Origin: Pectobacterium cacticida | GTDB taxonomy: Bacteria; Pseudomonadota; Gammaproteobacteria; Enterobacterales; Enterobacteriaceae | Reading direction: 5' to 3' | DNA: 64,000 nucleotides | Assembly (NCBI RefSeq): GCF_036885195.1 | Contig: NZ_CP133656.1 | Span: 2,976,001-3,040,000 of the forward strand | Shown: in pieces, positions 8,425-17,406 of the stretch | How positions within the stretch are numbered: position 1 is the stretch's first letter | Layout: every line of letters begins with the position of its first letter | Made by a program: the position numbers and the translations under genes | Notes under the pieces: model-generated | The model's input: the letters and a program-made list of their open reading frames with translations, nothing else | The model's database searches: none | What the model was told of the DNA's origin: nothing

Positions 8425-9471
8425 TCAAGCGCTGACCTCCAGCTCCAACTGTGACTGCAACACTTCACGCACCACGCTGGTTGCGAAACTTCCAGCCGGT
8501 AACCAAAATCTCACATTCACCGTCATATTATCTTGCCATTGCCATTGCATCTGTTGCGGATACAGCAATACCGCGCGCCGAGCGGGTTCTACCCGCTCGC
8601 GTTTGACCAAAGACCATAGTGTCTCTTGTTGGGATAGCGCCTGTTCTTCAAATAACCGGGCTTCACCCTGCGTACCGAGTTCACCGTCACCAGGCAATGG
8701 CGCAGTAATCTGAAGTTCGCCAGCATCCAGACGAGCCTGCAAGGTTTCCCATTCATCCGGTTGAGCAATAAACCAACTGCCGCGCCCTGTTAGCTGCAAT
8801 GCATCACCATTCAGGATAGTCGTTGCCAATTGCCTCGCCAGACGCGCGCTGGCAACTTGGTTAAACATCGCACTGCGGCTGGCGGAAAGATAAAAACTCC
8901 GCTTATTGCGCTCTTTTACCCGAATCTCGTTATTAGCCCACAGACGTGCCTGCTCAAGATTATTGCCGTTGCGACCAAAACGCTGGCTACCAAAATAATT
9001 AGGAACGCCACGCGCTGCAATCAACGACAAACGCGCATCCACCTCGCTTCGATCGCTGATCTGGCGTAATACCAGAGAAAAATAGTTGCCCCGCAACGTA
9101 CCGATTCGCAGCTTACGGCGATGGCGGGTGACCTCAAGCACATCACAACCTTCCAGTTCCAACGAGGAGAAATCCGGTGTGGCTTTTCCCGGCATGTGCA
9201 GGCAGAACCACTGCTCGGTGACAGCATGGCGATCTTTCAGGCCCGCATAGCTAACGGATCGTAGAGGTAGGCGAACAAATTTCGCCAACATCTCAGCCAC
9301 AAACTGCGTGTTACAGCCGCATTTGCGCACGCGCACCAAGACCTGTTCGCCGTCACCATCTGGCTGGAACCCCAAATCTTCTATCACCTCAAAATCGTCT
9401 GGCGTAGACTTCACTGTCCCTTTAGCCTGTGGTTCGCCGTGTAACCAGACGAGCTGTTCGCTATTTTCCAT
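8425..9471 (-). CDS. truD: tRNA pseudouridine(13) synthase TruD
   Basis: Converts U13 to pseudouridine in tRNA-Glu. 348 residues, practically the E. coli length. The catalytic motif is SYAGLKDRHAVTEQWF, with the nucleophilic aspartate near residue 81, followed by the TRUD insertion domain (about 155-305) starting after PNYFGSQRFGRNGNNL. The C-terminus (FWLPAGSFATSVVREVL) is intact, so whatever removed surE did not cut into truD. Confidence 0.96.
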   Translation of the reverse strand: MENSEQLVWLHGEPQAKGTVKSTPDDFEVIEDLGFQPDGDGEQVLVRVRKCGCNTQFVAEMLAKFVRLPLRSVSYAGLKDRHAVTEQWFCLHMPGKATPDFSSLELEGCDVLEVTRHRRKLRIGTLRGNYFSLVLRQISDRSEVDARLSLIAARGVPNYFGSQRFGRNGNNLEQARLWANNEIRVKERNKRSFYLSASRSAMFNQVASARLARQLATTILNGDALQLTGRGSWFIAQPDEWETLQARLDAGELQITAPLPGDGELGTQGEARLFEEQALSQQETLWSLVKRERVEPARRAVLLYPQQMQWQWQDNMTVNVRFWLPAGSFATSVVREVLQSQLELEVSA

Positions 9472-9540
9472 GGTTAACCTATAGATACATGACCGAATGA
9501 CGCACGATAATGTGATTGATTTTCATACTGTCAGTCTTCC

Positions 9541-9561
9541 ATTCGCAATGACATAGCGAAT
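9541..9561. other. Small hairpin in the ispF-truD spacer
   Basis: ATTCGC / GCGAAT with a 9-base loop, inside the 103-base gap between ispF and truD. In E. coli these two genes are nearly contiguous. No T-run follows on the minus strand; function unknown. Confidence 0.3.
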
Positions 9562-9574
9562 ATGAAGCCTTCAC

Positions 9575-10072
9575 TTACCATGCAACAATCTCACTCGCAT
9601 CTTTTTTCACCAACAAGGCAACGGCTTCGCAGGCAATACCTTCTCCACGCCCGGTAAACCCGAGTTGCTCTGTCGTCGTCGCTTTTACATTGATGTCGTC
9701 CATATGGCATTGCAAATCTTCCGCTAGATTCACACGCATTTGTGGAATATGCGGTGCCATTTTCGGTGCCTGCGCAATAATCGTGACATCCAGATTACCT
9801 AATCGATACCCCTTTTCATTGATACGGCGCCAGGCCTCGCTTAACAAACCACGGCTATCGGCGCCTTTGAAAGCCGGATCGGTATCAGGGAATAATTTGC
9901 CGATATCACCCAACGCGGCGGCGCCTAATAATGCATCGGTTACCGCATGTAGCACCACATCGCCATCAGAATGCGCCAACAACCCCTGAGTATAAGGGAT
10001 GCGCACGCCACCGATCACGAGCGGGCCTTCGCCACCAAACTTATGGACATCAAAACCGTGACCAATACGCAT
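9575..10072 (-). CDS. ispF: 2-C-methyl-D-erythritol 2,4-cyclodiphosphate synthase
   Basis: Fifth step of the MEP isoprenoid pathway: CDP-ME 2-phosphate to MEcPP plus CMP. Metal ligands GFDVH (residues 7-11) and HSDGDVVLHAVTDALLG (from about residue 34), the loop FPDTDPAFKGADS and the late motif KATTTEQLGFTGRGEGIACEAV are all present. The protein is 165 residues, about six longer than usual, ending DASEIVAW. It is 41 bases downstream of ispD, which makes an earlier intermediate of the same pathway. Confidence 0.96.
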   Translation of the reverse strand: MRIGHGFDVHKFGGEGPLVIGGVRIPYTQGLLAHSDGDVVLHAVTDALLGAAALGDIGKLFPDTDPAFKGADSRGLLSEAWRRINEKGYRLGNLDVTIIAQAPKMAPHIPQMRVNLAEDLQCHMDDINVKATTTEQLGFTGRGEGIACEAVALLVKKDASEIVAW

Positions 10073-10113
10073 TGCGCATTCTCCTTAGCTATTTAGCGAA
10101 TATAATGAGGTGA

Positions 10114-10824
10114 TTACAAATGTGTTAAATAGAACTCGGCTAATGCCAAATCCTCTGGACGTGTAATTTTTATATTATCTGAACGTCCGCTAATAATATG
10201 TGGGCGATAACCGCAATATTCCAACGCAGAGGCCTCATCGGTAACGACAACGCCATCCTGAAGCGCATGCCGCAGGCACTGCTTCAACAACGCCGCCGGA
10301 AAAAGCTGTGGCGTCAGCGCATGCCACAAATCGTTACGCTCTATCGTGCGATCGATAACGCCGTCCACGCTACGTTTCATGGTATCACGAACGGGCGCGG
10401 CCAGAATGCCCCCAACTTCGCTCTGCCCCGCGATCGCTAGCAAGTGGGACAGATCGTCCTGATGCAGGCACGGTCGCGCCGCATCATGCACCAGCGCCCA
10501 TGCGTTATCAGCAACAACGGCCAGCCCGGCTAACACGGAATCGGCTCGCTGAGCGCCCCCTGTCACCGTGCAAATACGCGGGTCGTTGGCAACGTTCAAG
10601 GTATGAAAAAAGGTATCATGCGGGCTAATAACGACAACTATGCGCTGTACTCGCGAATGGCGAAAAAGCGCATCAATCGTATGTTCGAGAATCGTCTTAT
10701 GTCCGATGGCGTCATTGCCAATCGTCAGATATTGCTTAGGGCGTACATTCTGCATCCGGCTACCGTTACCTGCGGCTGGCAACACGGCAACAATTTCCGG
10801 CGAGGTGGGGTGAGTAGTCTGCAT
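10114..10824 (-). CDS. ispD: 2-C-methyl-D-erythritol 4-phosphate cytidylyltransferase
   Basis: Third step of the MEP pathway: MEP plus CTP to CDP-ME. 236 residues. The nucleotide-binding start VAVLPAAGNGSRMQ (residues 12-25; written VAVLPAAGNGSRM), the VHDAARPCL motif (about 110-118) and RNDLWHALTPQLF (about 158-170) match IspD. Its start lies 3 bases after the ftsB stop, so it is translationally close to the divisome gene. Confidence 0.96.
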   Translation of the reverse strand: MQTTHPTSPEIVAVLPAAGNGSRMQNVRPKQYLTIGNDAIGHKTILEHTIDALFRHSRVQRIVVVISPHDTFFHTLNVANDPRICTVTGGAQRADSVLAGLAVVADNAWALVHDAARPCLHQDDLSHLLAIAGQSEVGGILAAPVRDTMKRSVDGVIDRTIERNDLWHALTPQLFPAALLKQCLRHALQDGVVVTDEASALEYCGYRPHIISGRSDNIKITRPEDLALAEFYLTHL

Positions 10825-10827
10825 ACG

Positions 10828-11163
10828 TTAACGTGGTGCGGTGTCGGGTGAAATATGAGTAGATGACGGTGTATTGGTGTTACGATGACTCGATTCAGGC
10901 ACCAAACGATAGAAGCTTTCGCCGGGTTTAATCATCCCCAGTTCGTTGCGTGCACGTTCTTCAATCGCTTCCTGTCCGCCATTGAGATCGTCAATTTCGG
11001 CAAACAGTTGTTCATTACGGGCTTTTAATTTGGCATTGTTCCCCTGCTGGGCAACAACATCATCTCTCACCCGCAAATAATCATGGATGCCATTCTTGCC
11101 AAGCCACAGTGAATACTGAAGCCAGCCAAGCAATATCAATAATAACAGCGTAAGCTTTCCCAT
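10828..11163 (-). CDS. ftsB: Cell division protein FtsB
   Basis: Bitopic inner-membrane protein of the FtsQLB divisome complex. The frame is open from 11190, but the ATG at 11163 after GGGGGCGGG gives the standard start MGKLTLLLLILLGWLQYSLWLG, where residues 3-20 form the membrane anchor. The periplasmic part has a coiled coil (residues about 28-65, LKARNEQLFAEIDDLNGGQEAIEE) and the conserved RNELGMIKPGESFYRLV. 111 residues; the last 20 are low-complexity and variable. Confidence 0.95.
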   Translation of the reverse strand: MGKLTLLLLILLGWLQYSLWLGKNGIHDYLRVRDDVVAQQGNNAKLKARNEQLFAEIDDLNGGQEAIEERARNELGMIKPGESFYRLVPESSHRNTNTPSSTHISPDTAPR

Positions 11164-11303
11164 CCCGCCCCCTGAAAACCGCCTAATCATCCCATAACTT
11201 TTGTTTTGACTCCACTGTGTCTGGCAGGAGAGAGGGAAGATTCACCGATGATGAAGAGGAAAAGCCAGCAAATAGGGCGAACAGGCGCAAAATTTGCGCG
11301 ATA

Positions 11304-11636
11304 TCACCATCCCGTAAGACAGGAAAATAGCAGCCAGAACAGACAGATTACGGCTAAACCAGTCATAAAAAGCGTATAAAAAAGATAGCCTCTCAACAAA
11401 AAGCTAACCCCGACGCCAACAAGCACCGAAAACGGCATCAACGCCAAAAAGAACGGCCAGGTGTAAAGCATGAAGAAAAAGGTGGTATTGGAGCCGTATA
11501 CCCAGAATGGGAGGCTAAAAGCCAGCCAATAAAAGGAGAACCCCGTCACCGCCCCCATAAACAGGTAGGAAACGCCATCGTCTTCATCTTGCACTGACCG
11601 AGTCTTATTCATCGTTAACTGCGTGGCATTTTGCAT
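11304..11636 (-). CDS. ygbE: DUF3561 inner-membrane protein YgbE
   Basis: Unknown function. From the ATG at 11636, which has a GGGAAAG ribosome site 5 bases upstream, the protein is 110-111 residues, close to E. coli YgbE; the frame extends to 11681 and an alternative start lies at 11612. Three hydrophobic segments are visible (FMGAVTGFSFYWLAFSLPFW; FFFMLYTWPFFLALMPFSVL; LFYTLFMTGLAVICLFWLLF). YGSNTTFFFMLYTWPFFLALMP is the most conserved stretch of the family. It lies between cysC and ftsB as in E. coli. Confidence 0.85.
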   Translation of the reverse strand: MQNATQLTMNKTRSVQDEDDGVSYLFMGAVTGFSFYWLAFSLPFWVYGSNTTFFFMLYTWPFFLALMPFSVLVGVGVSFLLRGYLFYTLFMTGLAVICLFWLLFSCLTGW

Positions 11637-11692
11637 AATCTTTCCCACTCTTGCCTGCATCACCCAATCGTACGGTGACAAAAGCGAGGATA

Positions 11693-12310
11693 TCAGAGTG
11701 TGATAATAGCTCGCTCGCCAAGCAGATCTAACAATTGCCCGGTTAAATGTGTTACTAATTGTTCACCATTCAGATGACAATCCGGCGCCTCCGGTGCCTC
11801 ATAAATCGCGTCAATTCCTGTAAAGTTAGGCAACTTCCCTTCACGCGCTTTTTTATACAGCCCTTTAGGATCGCGCGCTTCACAGGTGGCTAACGGCGTA
11901 TCGACGAAGACTTCGATAAACTGCCCTTCGCCCAGCAAATCCTGCACCATTTTACGCTCGGCGCGGTGCGGCGAGATAAAGGCAGTCAATACTACCAGGC
12001 CGGCATCAACCATCAGTTTGGCCACTTCCCCCACGCGGCGGATATTCTCACGCCGATCGTCGTCGCTGAACCCCAAATCGCGACACAAACCGTGCCGGAC
12101 ATTGTCACCGTCTAGCAGGTAGGTGCTAACGCCACGCTGGTGTAGCGCCTGTTCCAGCGCCCCCGCCAACGTGGACTTACCGGACCCAGACAGCCCGGTA
12201 AACCAAATAACTACGCCCTGATGACCATGCAACTTCTCACGTGACTCACGGGTGACAGTATGCGCATGCCAGACGACATTTTCGTCAGTCGGTTCATCGC
12301 GTAAAGACAT
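11693..12310 (-). CDS. cysC: Adenylyl-sulfate kinase
   Basis: Phosphorylates APS to PAPS in sulfate assimilation. The ATG at 12310 (MSLRDEPTDENVVWH) lies one base after the cysN stop and gives 205 residues; the frame is open further upstream inside cysN. The P-loop GLSGSGKST (about residues 38-46), DGDNVRHGL and the C-terminal FTGIDAIYEAPEAPD are diagnostic. Confidence 0.96.
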   Translation of the reverse strand: MSLRDEPTDENVVWHAHTVTRESREKLHGHQGVVIWFTGLSGSGKSTLAGALEQALHQRGVSTYLLDGDNVRHGLCRDLGFSDDDRRENIRRVGEVAKLMVDAGLVVLTAFISPHRAERKMVQDLLGEGQFIEVFVDTPLATCEARDPKGLYKKAREGKLPNFTGIDAIYEAPEAPDCHLNGEQLVTHLTGQLLDLLGERAIITL

Positions 12311-12311
12311 G

Positions 12312-13802
12312 TTATTTGCCTCCCAGCAGATCGCGCGCACCCCAATGCGGGAAGTGACGACGTACCAACGCATTCAGTTCCAGTTCAAAGGCGCTATAAG
12401 CTCCAGCCTCCTGGTATACCGGCTCAATCGGTTCTCGTACCAGCCCGGCTCCCACCGTGACGTTACTTAGACGATCGATAAAGATCATCCCCCCCGTCAC
12501 CGCGTTACGCTGATAGCTTTCCAGTACCAGCGGCTCATCGAAAGCCAGCTCAACCGATCCAATGCCATTCAGCGGCAAATTTTCCGTAACGCGCTGTGTT
12601 AACGTATTGATCTCAACCTGATACTGGATATTTTCGACTCTAGCACGCGTTTTCTTACCGCCGATCTTGATGTCATAGCTCTGGCCTGGCACCAGCGGCT
12701 GTTCCGCCATCCAGACGACATCCACCAGCGCATGTTGCACCGCTTTCAGCGATTCGCCGCTATCGACCAACAGGTCGCCACGGCTGATATCAACCTCATC
12801 CGCCAGTACCAGCGTAATCGCTTCGCCCGCCTGCGCCTGCGGTAAATCGCCGTCAAAAGTCACAATGCGGCTGACAGTGGACTCTACGCCTGAGGGTAAC
12901 ACTTTAATCCGCTGTCCGACGCGGATAATGCCGGAAGCCAACGTGCCCGCATAGCCGCGGAAATCCAGATTCGGGCGGTTGACATATTGCACCGGGAAGC
13001 GCATTGGCTGTTCCAGCGTGTGTTGCGCCACATTAACCGTTTCCAGTACGTCTAGTAGCGTCGGCCCGGTATACCAATTCATCGCCGTGCTTGCGGTCGC
13101 AACATTGTCACCATCCAGCGCGGAAATTGGCACAAAGGTGATATTCAGATCGGCAGGCAACTGTTGAGCAAAATCCAGATAATCCTGCTTAAATTGTTCA
13201 AATATCGTTTGCTGATAATTCACCAGATCCATTTTGTTCACCGCCACCACCAGATGGCGAATTCCCAGCAAGGTGGCAATAAAGCTGTGACGGCGAGTTT
13301 GATCCAGCACGCCTTTACGGGCATCGATCAGCAGGATCGCCAACTCACAGGTTGATGCGCCCGTCGCCATGTTACGCGTGTACTGCTCGTGCCCCGGTGT
13401 ATCAGCGATGATGAATTTACGTTTTTCCGTCGAAAAATAGCGATAGGCGACATCAATCGTGATGCCCTGTTCGCGCTCGGCCTGAAGTCCATCGACCAGT
13501 AGCGCCAGATCCAATTTTTCGCCCTGCGTCCCTAATCGTTTACTATCGTTATGCAGCGTATTGAGCTGATCTTCATAAATCTGGCGCGTATCATGCAGCA
13601 ACCGACCAATCAGTGTACTTTTCCCATCATCAACGCTGCCGCAGGTCAGGAAACGTAGCAGCGTTTTATTCTGTTGCGCGTGTAAATAGGCTTCCACACC
13701 GCCCTGTGCCGCGATCTGCTGCGCTATCGCGTTATTGATAACCACGGCATCTTGCTCCGTCGCATTTTCTGCAACGGTGTCTTTTAACGAAATTTGGCTC
13801 AT
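12312..13802 (-). CDS. cysN: Sulfate adenylyltransferase subunit 1 (GTPase)
   Basis: GTPase subunit that drives APS formation by CysD. 496 residues, some 20 more than E. coli CysN, the extra lying at the N-terminus. EF-Tu-like G motifs: G1 GSVDDGKST (about 56-64), G3 DTPGHEQYTRN (about 134-144), G4 NKMD (about 189-192). Beta-barrel domains follow, ending with LVRRHFPHWGARDLLGGK. It sits 11 bases after cysD and one base before cysC. Confidence 0.97.
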   Translation of the reverse strand: MSQISLKDTVAENATEQDAVVINNAIAQQIAAQGGVEAYLHAQQNKTLLRFLTCGSVDDGKSTLIGRLLHDTRQIYEDQLNTLHNDSKRLGTQGEKLDLALLVDGLQAEREQGITIDVAYRYFSTEKRKFIIADTPGHEQYTRNMATGASTCELAILLIDARKGVLDQTRRHSFIATLLGIRHLVVAVNKMDLVNYQQTIFEQFKQDYLDFAQQLPADLNITFVPISALDGDNVATASTAMNWYTGPTLLDVLETVNVAQHTLEQPMRFPVQYVNRPNLDFRGYAGTLASGIIRVGQRIKVLPSGVESTVSRIVTFDGDLPQAQAGEAITLVLADEVDISRGDLLVDSGESLKAVQHALVDVVWMAEQPLVPGQSYDIKIGGKKTRARVENIQYQVEINTLTQRVTENLPLNGIGSVELAFDEPLVLESYQRNAVTGGMIFIDRLSNVTVGAGLVREPIEPVYQEAGAYSAFELELNALVRRHFPHWGARDLLGGK

Positions 13803-13813
13803 TAGACGATTCC

Positions 13814-14722
13814 TCAGAAATACCCTTGACGCTTTTTCAGCTCCATTGAACCGGCCTGATCGCGGTCAATTACCCTTCCCTGACGCTCACTGGTCGTAGA
13901 AACCAGCATTTCTTCAATGATTTCCGGTAATGTTTGCGCATGCGATGCCACGGCGCCCGTCAGCGGCCAGCAACCCAGCGTGCGGAAGCGCACCATGCGC
14001 TGCTCGATCTTCTCACCGGGTTGTAGATCGATGCGATCGTCATCCACCATCAACAACATGCCGTCGCGTTCCAGCACCGGTCGCATCGCGGCCAGATAAA
14101 GTGGGACAATCTCGATATTTTCCAGATAGATATATTGCCAGATATCCAACTCGGTCCAGTTGGAAAGTGGGAAAACGCGGATACTCTCGCCTTTGTTAAT
14201 CTGACCGTTGTAGTTGTGCCACAATTCTGGTCGCTGGTTCTTCGGATCCCAACGGTGGAAACGGTCACGGAAGGAGTAAATTCGCTCTTTAGCACGCGAT
14301 TTCTCTTCATCGCGGCGCGCCCCACCAAATGCAGCATCAAAACCGTATTTATCCAGCGCCTGCTTTAACCCTTCCGTTTTCATGATGTCGGTGTGTTTGG
14401 CGCTGCCGTGCACGAAGGGGTTAATCCCCAGCGCTTCGCCCTGCGGGTTACGATGCACCAGCAGTTCGCATCCGTAGGCCTTCGCCGTGCGATCGCGGAA
14501 TTCGTACATTTCGCGAAATTTCCAACCGGTGTCGACATGTAACAGTGGGAAGGGCAGCGATCCTGGAAAGAATGCCTTGCGTGCCAAATGCAACATCACC
14601 GAAGAGTCTTTGCCGATGGAATACATCATCACCGGGTTACTGAATTCGGCGGCTACTTCGCGGATAATGTAAATGCTTTCGGCTTCAAGCTGCCGTAAAT
14701 GCGTGAGTCGTTTCTCGTCCAT
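13814..14722 (-). CDS. cysD: Sulfate adenylyltransferase subunit 2
   Basis: Catalytic subunit of ATP sulfurylase (sulfate plus ATP to APS and PPi). 302 residues, as in E. coli. PP-loop SIGKDSSVMLHLARKAF (about 36-52), the AFGGARRDEEKSRAKER block (about 112-128), and WTELDIWQYI are characteristic. An AAGGG ribosome site precedes the ATG, 9 bases after the cysG stop. The PPi it makes must be removed by a pyrophosphatase. Confidence 0.97.
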   Translation of the reverse strand: MDEKRLTHLRQLEAESIYIIREVAAEFSNPVMMYSIGKDSSVMLHLARKAFFPGSLPFPLLHVDTGWKFREMYEFRDRTAKAYGCELLVHRNPQGEALGINPFVHGSAKHTDIMKTEGLKQALDKYGFDAAFGGARRDEEKSRAKERIYSFRDRFHRWDPKNQRPELWHNYNGQINKGESIRVFPLSNWTELDIWQYIYLENIEIVPLYLAAMRPVLERDGMLLMVDDDRIDLQPGEKIEQRMVRFRTLGCWPLTGAVASHAQTLPEIIEEMLVSTTSERQGRVIDRDQAGSMELKKRQGYF

Positions 14723-14731
14723 ACCCTTTCC

Positions 14732-16174
14732 TTAAGCCAAGTTTACTACCGCTGAGCGGCTTTTTTGCGGTGCCGTCGGCGTTGTCTGACCAAACCAGGC
14801 AATCTGGTGATGCAAATGCACCACCTCGCCAATCACCAGCAGCGCCGGTGTCGGTGCCTGCCGTGCCAAATGTGCTAACGTTTGCAGCGTGCCGATTTGC
14901 ACCTGCTGATCGTGGCGGGTTCCACGACTAATTACCGCGACTGGCGTCTGTGCGGAACGACCATGCGCGATAAGCTGTTGTGAAATCTCCGCTGCCTGTA
15001 TGGTTCCCATGTAAATCGCCAGCGTCTGACGTCCACGCGCCAGCGTTGACCAGTCCAACGCATCGCCATCCGAGCGACAATGGCCGGTAATAAAAAGCAC
15101 GCTCTGTGCGTAATCACGGTGAGTTAGCGGAATCCCGGCATAGGCCGTTACACCTGCCGCGGCCGTCACGCCCGGCACAACCTGAAACGTGATGCCTGCC
15201 TGCGCCACCGCCTGCAACTCTTCCCCTCCGCGACCAAAAATAAAGGGATCGCCGCCTTTCAGGCGTACCACCCGTTTACCTTCCCGAGCAAGTTTTACCA
15301 GTAACTGATTAATCTCACTCTGCGGTAAGGAATGTGCACTGGCGCGTTTACCGACGCAGATACGTTCGGCATCACGGCGCACCAGATCCAGTACATCAGC
15401 GCTCACCAGATGGTCATACAGCACCACATCCGCCTGCTGCATCACCTGCAATCCACGCAGAGTGAGCAACCCGGCATCGCCGGGGCCTGCGCCAACCAGC
15501 GCCACTTCACCGCGGGCTGACGCGGGCAGGTGCTGCTCGGCATGCTCCTTCACTAATTGCTGTTGTAGCTCGTCTTCGGCCTGCGCGAGCTGCCCTGTCG
15601 AAACCAGTGAAGCAAAACGCCCGACAAACAGCCGTTCCCAAAAGCGCCGACGTGCCGACATCGAATGCAGCCGGGTTTTAATCCTGTCGCGCCAGCTTCC
15701 AGCGATATCCGCCATCGTCCCCAAACTGGTGGGTAGCAACGATTCCAGTTTTTCACGCAATAGTCGCGCCAGCACCGGGGCTTGACCACCAGAAGAAATC
15801 GCCACCACCAACGGAGAGCGATCGACAATCGAGGGGAAAATAAACGAGCACTTTGGCTGATCGTCCACCACATTCACCAGCAAATGACGCTGATTTGCCG
15901 CCTCATATACTGCTGCGTTCAACTCAGCGTCATCCGTGGCGGCAATCACCAGAAAAACGCCGGATAGTAGTTCCGGCGTAAAAGACTGTGCCAGCCATTC
16001 AAGTTGCCCGGCCTGATGCTGCTCAGCCAACGGAGCAGCCAGCACCTGTGCGACAATTTTCACCTCCGCCCCCGCACGTTGCAGCAGGTGAATTTTGCGT
16101 GTAGCCACCTCGCCGCCACCGACAACCAAGACGGGGCGTTGACGTAGATCGGCAAATATAGGGAGATAGTTCAC
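14732..16174 (-). CDS. cysG: Siroheme synthase CysG (trifunctional)
   Basis: Makes siroheme, the cofactor of sulfite reductase CysI. The 480-residue protein has the N-terminal precorrin-2 dehydrogenase/ferrochelatase domain (LRQRPVLVVGGGEVATRK at about 10-27; to about 200) and the C-terminal uroporphyrinogen-III methyltransferase domain (VGAGPGDAGLLTLRGL at about 222, GGDPFIFGRGGEE at about 304, VVPGVTAAAGVTAYAGIPLTHR at about 334-355). Somewhat longer than E. coli CysG, the excess being at the C-terminus. Here it leads cysDNC; in E. coli it sits in the nir cluster. A CysB-dependent promoter is expected in the 485 bases upstream, but I cannot point to the site. Confidence 0.96.
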   Translation of the reverse strand: MNYLPIFADLRQRPVLVVGGGEVATRKIHLLQRAGAEVKIVAQVLAAPLAEQHQAGQLEWLAQSFTPELLSGVFLVIAATDDAELNAAVYEAANQRHLLVNVVDDQPKCSFIFPSIVDRSPLVVAISSGGQAPVLARLLREKLESLLPTSLGTMADIAGSWRDRIKTRLHSMSARRRFWERLFVGRFASLVSTGQLAQAEDELQQQLVKEHAEQHLPASARGEVALVGAGPGDAGLLTLRGLQVMQQADVVLYDHLVSADVLDLVRRDAERICVGKRASAHSLPQSEINQLLVKLAREGKRVVRLKGGDPFIFGRGGEELQAVAQAGITFQVVPGVTAAAGVTAYAGIPLTHRDYAQSVLFITGHCRSDGDALDWSTLARGRQTLAIYMGTIQAAEISQQLIAHGRSAQTPVAVISRGTRHDQQVQIGTLQTLAHLARQAPTPALLVIGEVVHLHHQIAWFGQTTPTAPQKSRSAVVNLA

Positions 16175-16370
16175 AATCGCCTTAACTAAGCAAAAAATTA
16201 GATAATGCGACTATACGGTGAGGACAGAACACTTATGAAATGCCGAATTGGAATGACAAGTTCCGTAATGGAATAACACCACGTTTACCACTGAGATTGG
16301 GTGGGTTCTCCTTCTAACAACGGTTGTTGCTTATACAAATCTACAGGCTTGGCAGGTTTTGTTATTCTCC

Positions 16371-16544
16371 GGCGTAAAAATTATGCTAAGGAGTAGCGGG
16401 CTTAGGATGGGATGGGATGGGACGCGGCGATAGCGGGCGACAAAGCTCGCTATCGCCGAAGGCAGCGCGTCAGCGACATAATTTACGCTGAAAGCCTAGG
16501 GGTCACGGGGCGAGCGGCGATTGAGCCGCCCCGTGTCGGGCGTG
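16371..16544. repeat. Structured palindromic repeat, copy A (between cysH and cysG)
   Basis: Lies in the 485-base gap between cysH and cysG, which has no gene. Outer stem: GCGTAAA..TTATG (16372-16385) pairs with CATAATTTACGC (16477-16488), with two unpaired A. Inside, GACGC (16421-16425) pairs with GCGTC (16467-16471), enclosing a 13-bp stem GGCGATAGCGGGC / GCTCGCTATCGCC (16426-16457, one G-T pair). After AAAGCC a second hairpin CACGGGGCG / CGCCCCGTG (16504-16535) and then TCGGGCGTG close the element. A tandem GGGAT run (about 16407-16421) lies in the left arm. The same architecture with different stem sequences occurs at 34741-34944. Confidence 0.75.
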
Positions 16545-16659
16545 TGCTGCGAATTAGCATGGAATGACAATACTGTAGCGCACGAAACCGTCTCCTCATC
16601 TGCATAAAAATAGGGCTAAGAGCAACATGGCAGGCAAACGGCAATGTCGTCAGACGCTT

Positions 16660-17394
16660 TTACCCTTCGTGCAGCCCGCACTCGCGTTTCAGGCCGAAGA
16701 AGCGGGTTTCCTCTTCACTCATGCCCGGTTCCCATTTTCGAGTGGTGTGCGTATCGCCGACTGACAGATAGCCCTGCTCCCACAGCGGATGGTAACTCAG
16801 GCCGTTTTCCTTCAAATATTGATATACCGCGCGGTTATCCCAGTCGATAATCGGTAAGAATTTGAAAACGCCACGTTGAATCGCCAAGACCGGCAATTCA
16901 CCCCGGCTACCGGATTGTTCGCGGCGCAAGCCTGCAAACCAGGTTCCAGCCTGTAGTTCGCCTAGCGCCCGATTCATTGGTTCTACTTTATTTATCTGAT
17001 TGTAACGTTCAATACCTTCGATGCCCTGCTCCCATAGCTTACCGTAGCGCGCCTCCTGCCAGGCCGGGGATTCGATGGCGCGGTATACTTTCAGGTTCAG
17101 TTGCAACTGCTTCGTTAAGGCATCAATAAACTGATACGTTTCGGGGAACAGATAGCCGGTATCCGTGAGGATAACCGGAATATCGGGCCGCTGTTGCGTC
17201 ACCAGATGCAGGGAGACCGCCGCCTGAATGCCAAAACTGGATGACAAGACAAAATTACCCGGCAGGTTCTCCAGCGCCCAGCCCACTCTTTCCTGCGCAG
17301 ACAATGCCTCAAGCTGAGCATTAGCGTCAGCCAATATCGCCACTTGCTCCGTTTTCGATAATGCATTGAGCGCTTCAAGGGTAAATTCAGCCAT
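16660..17394 (-). CDS. cysH: Phosphoadenylyl-sulfate (PAPS) reductase
   Basis: Reduces PAPS to sulfite with thioredoxin as electron donor. 244 residues, family length. The PP-loop-like region reads NFVLSSSFGIQAAVSLHLV (about 46-64), then ILTDTGYLFPETYQF, and the catalytic cysteine is in the C-terminal KRECGLHEG motif. Last gene of cysJIH, 12 bases after cysI. Confidence 0.97.
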   Translation of the reverse strand: MAEFTLEALNALSKTEQVAILADANAQLEALSAQERVGWALENLPGNFVLSSSFGIQAAVSLHLVTQQRPDIPVILTDTGYLFPETYQFIDALTKQLQLNLKVYRAIESPAWQEARYGKLWEQGIEGIERYNQINKVEPMNRALGELQAGTWFAGLRREQSGSRGELPVLAIQRGVFKFLPIIDWDNRAVYQYLKENGLSYHPLWEQGYLSVGDTHTTRKWEPGMSEEETRFFGLKRECGLHEG

Positions 17395-17406
17395 TAGGCT
17401 CTCCTG

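Noticed and set aside
8172..8454. Plus-strand frames over the truD-pcm junction
   Set aside because: Shadows of pcm and truD; no SurE or other family signature in them.
14732..16174. cysG as two separate genes
   Set aside because: One uninterrupted frame carries both the dehydrogenase/chelatase and methyltransferase domains.
16371..16544. ERIC or REP element
   Set aside because: Neither sequence nor size matches the known ERIC (about 127 bases) or REP consensus as I recall them.
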